Positions 33,346 through 34,172 of a stretch of 34,172 nt of DNA are shown piece by piece. Under the pieces are notes generated by a model. It searched no databases and was not told the DNA's origin. It worked only from the letters and a program-made list of their open reading frames with translations. Position 1 is the stretch's first letter. The number at the start of each line of letters is the position of its first letter. This stretch comes from Anaeroplasma bactoclasticum. GTDB taxonomy: Bacteria; Bacillota_I; Bacilli_A; ML615J-28; CAG-313. The stretch is taken from assembly GCA_023667245.1 (NCBI GenBank), contig JAMPAL010000003.1, forward strand, positions 1-34,172, given 5' to 3'. Made by a program: the position numbers and the translations under genes.

Positions 33346-34068
33346 TTAAGCTGGATCTACCTTCTTATAGTTTTCTACATGAACTTTTTGAATTGTTTTT
33401 TCTTCCTTCTCCCAATAGTTATATGTGTCTTTTCTTTGAAAAGAAGCAATCCATTCATTTCCTTCTTTTTCAAAGCCTTGGAATTCATATCCCGCTACCC
33501 TCATTCGGTCATTTTCATCTATAGGATGATGTAAGATTACTCCTGGAATATAATCTAATGCATATTTTACCCGGAAAGATTGCCAATGATAAACAGTTTC
33601 AGCAGATAAATAAAATAATTTAGATGTATCTACTAATGCGGCCCATGATGAATTGAAAAATTCATCCGCATGATTGTATGGATTAAAACAAGTACATCCC
33701 TCATCATTTCTCCACCAAGCAAAAAAAGTAATCAAAAAGTTTAAAAAATCTTTAAATAAGCCATTTTGGTAACAATAGCCAATAAATGTAGTTGCAGGTT
33801 GATTTTCAAGTTTTCCACCTTCTTCTACGGTTAAGTAATATTGATGAAATGAAAATCCCATTGCATAACAACTATCTTTTCCATCAGCAAACCAGTCTGC
33901 ATAAGCATAAAAATCAGTTTTGGTATAGATTTGATGTGCATGCAAATCATCTTTTCCTCCATGATTTAAAATAAACTCATAAAATGCACCATAAAAACTT
34001 TCGAATAATTCTTGCTTACTATTCCAAAAATCCACTCCAATTTGATGATCTTTAATTTTATATTTCAT
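33346..34068 (-). CDS. Cytosolic protein sharing an unnamed domain with the repeat lipoprotein
   Basis: 240 residues, no signal peptide. Counted from the upstream ATG, GGKLENQ lies at 90-96, FIGYC at 101-105, WWRNDEG at 124-130 and SSWAALVDT at 146-154, the same order and spacing as in the lipoprotein at 9354-11060. The first part (SKQELFESFYGAFYEFI) also matches that protein (SKHQLFISFFSDFYDYI). After the domain, AGYEFQGF resembles the start of a worn-down Flg_new repeat. The start is set at 34068: GGAGG lies 6 bases before it, inside the six extra codons that an ATG at 34086 would add. It overlaps the upstream gene's end by 11 bases and is coupled to the SDR. Function unknown. Confidence 0.8.
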   Translation of the reverse strand: MKYKIKDHQIGVDFWNSKQELFESFYGAFYEFILNHGGKDDLHAHQIYTKTDFYAYADWFADGKDSCYAMGFSFHQYYLTVEEGGKLENQPATTFIGYCYQNGLFKDFLNFLITFFAWWRNDEGCTCFNPYNHADEFFNSSWAALVDTSKLFYLSAETVYHWQSFRVKYALDYIPGVILHHPIDENDRMRVAGYEFQGFEKEGNEWIASFQRKDTYNYWEKEEKTIQKVHVENYKKVDPA

Positions 34069-34172
34069 TTTTATCCTCCAATTCATAATCTATTGCAACA
34101 CTTGCTTGTGTATGTGCATGCATATATTGTTTGACTATCTCACAATGATAGGGGTCACTTTGATAAGCTGCT
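34058..34172 (-). CDS. 3' end of an unidentified gene, cut by the window edge
   Basis: An open frame runs from the right edge (base 34171 is the first full codon) for 37 residues to TAA at 34058-34060. It contains YHCEIVKQYMHAHTQASVA and ends DKNEI. Its stop overlaps the start of the next gene, and the next gene's GGAGG lies inside it, a normal operon junction. Too short to identify. Confidence 0.6.
   Translation of the reverse strand, partial: AAYQSDPYHCEIVKQYMHAHTQASVAIDYELEDKNEI

Noticed and set aside
1..34172. CRISPR arrays, tRNA or rRNA genes, insertion sequences, prophage or attachment sites.
   Set aside because: Looked for evenly spaced repeats, transposase motifs and tRNA-like cloverleaf ends on both strands; none was seen.

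Overview
The window (about one third G+C) looks chromosomal and comes from a spore-forming, low-GC member of the Bacilli. The evidence is a clear cotE and spoVS together with recU, rny, ymdB, miaB and Gram-positive RNA regulation (lysine and guanine riboswitches, a pyrG-type attenuator). The order pgsA, recA, rny, ymdB, spoVS, miaB, cotE matches the Bacillus subtilis recA-cotE block, but cinA, tdh, kbl, ymcA and mutSL are absent. upp, yccF, recU, an acetyltransferase and a repeat lipoprotein sit in the gaps instead. A pyrophosphate-type phosphofructokinase and repeat-rich lipoproteins suggest an anaerobic, perhaps host-associated, Turicibacter- or Erysipelotrichales-like organism. I cannot name a genus.

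Layout. Bases 1-3600 (plus strand): a VanY-like carboxypeptidase open to the left edge, a Tyr/Pro-rich small membrane protein, then a lysine riboswitch behind a consensus sigma-A promoter that drives a three-gene amino-acid ABC importer. Bases 3600-19700 (almost all minus strand): a solitary PglX-like DNA methyltransferase, an unknown internally duplicated lipoprotein, a LysM coat-type protein and CotE, a lipoprotein with Listeria-Bacteroides repeats, then miaB, a GNAT, spoVS, ymdB and rny. recU is divergent from rny. yccF, upp, recA and pgsA follow. Bases 19700-24490 (minus): one apparent four-gene operon with a SIS-domain protein, a HEPN-like protein and a heterodimeric ABC exporter. Bases 24500-31080: nucleobase and nucleotide genes (uraA, pfp, pyrG, azgA). 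Three of these four have their own RNA attenuator or riboswitch. Bases 31100-34172: a MATE exporter, then a minus-strand cluster with an SDR oxidoreductase, a protein of unknown domain, and the 3' end of another gene at the edge.

How it fits together. Pyrimidine and purine supply is under RNA control: uracil uptake (uraA) and use (upp), CTP synthesis (pyrG) and hypoxanthine/guanine uptake (azgA). Lysine uptake has the same style of control. The sporulation genes (spoVS with a possible sigma-H promoter, cotE, the LysM protein) are embedded in the repair/RNA-turnover/tRNA-modification block.

The least explained items are: (i) an unnamed domain of about 180 residues shared by the repeat lipoprotein at 9.4-11.1 kb and the cytosolic protein at 33.3-34.1 kb; (ii) the uraA leader, whose 5' hairpin can pair with the terminator and which matches no riboswitch class I know; (iii) the orphan PglX-like methyltransferase with no other BREX gene nearby; (iv) the HEPN-like protein inside the SIS/ABC-exporter operon.
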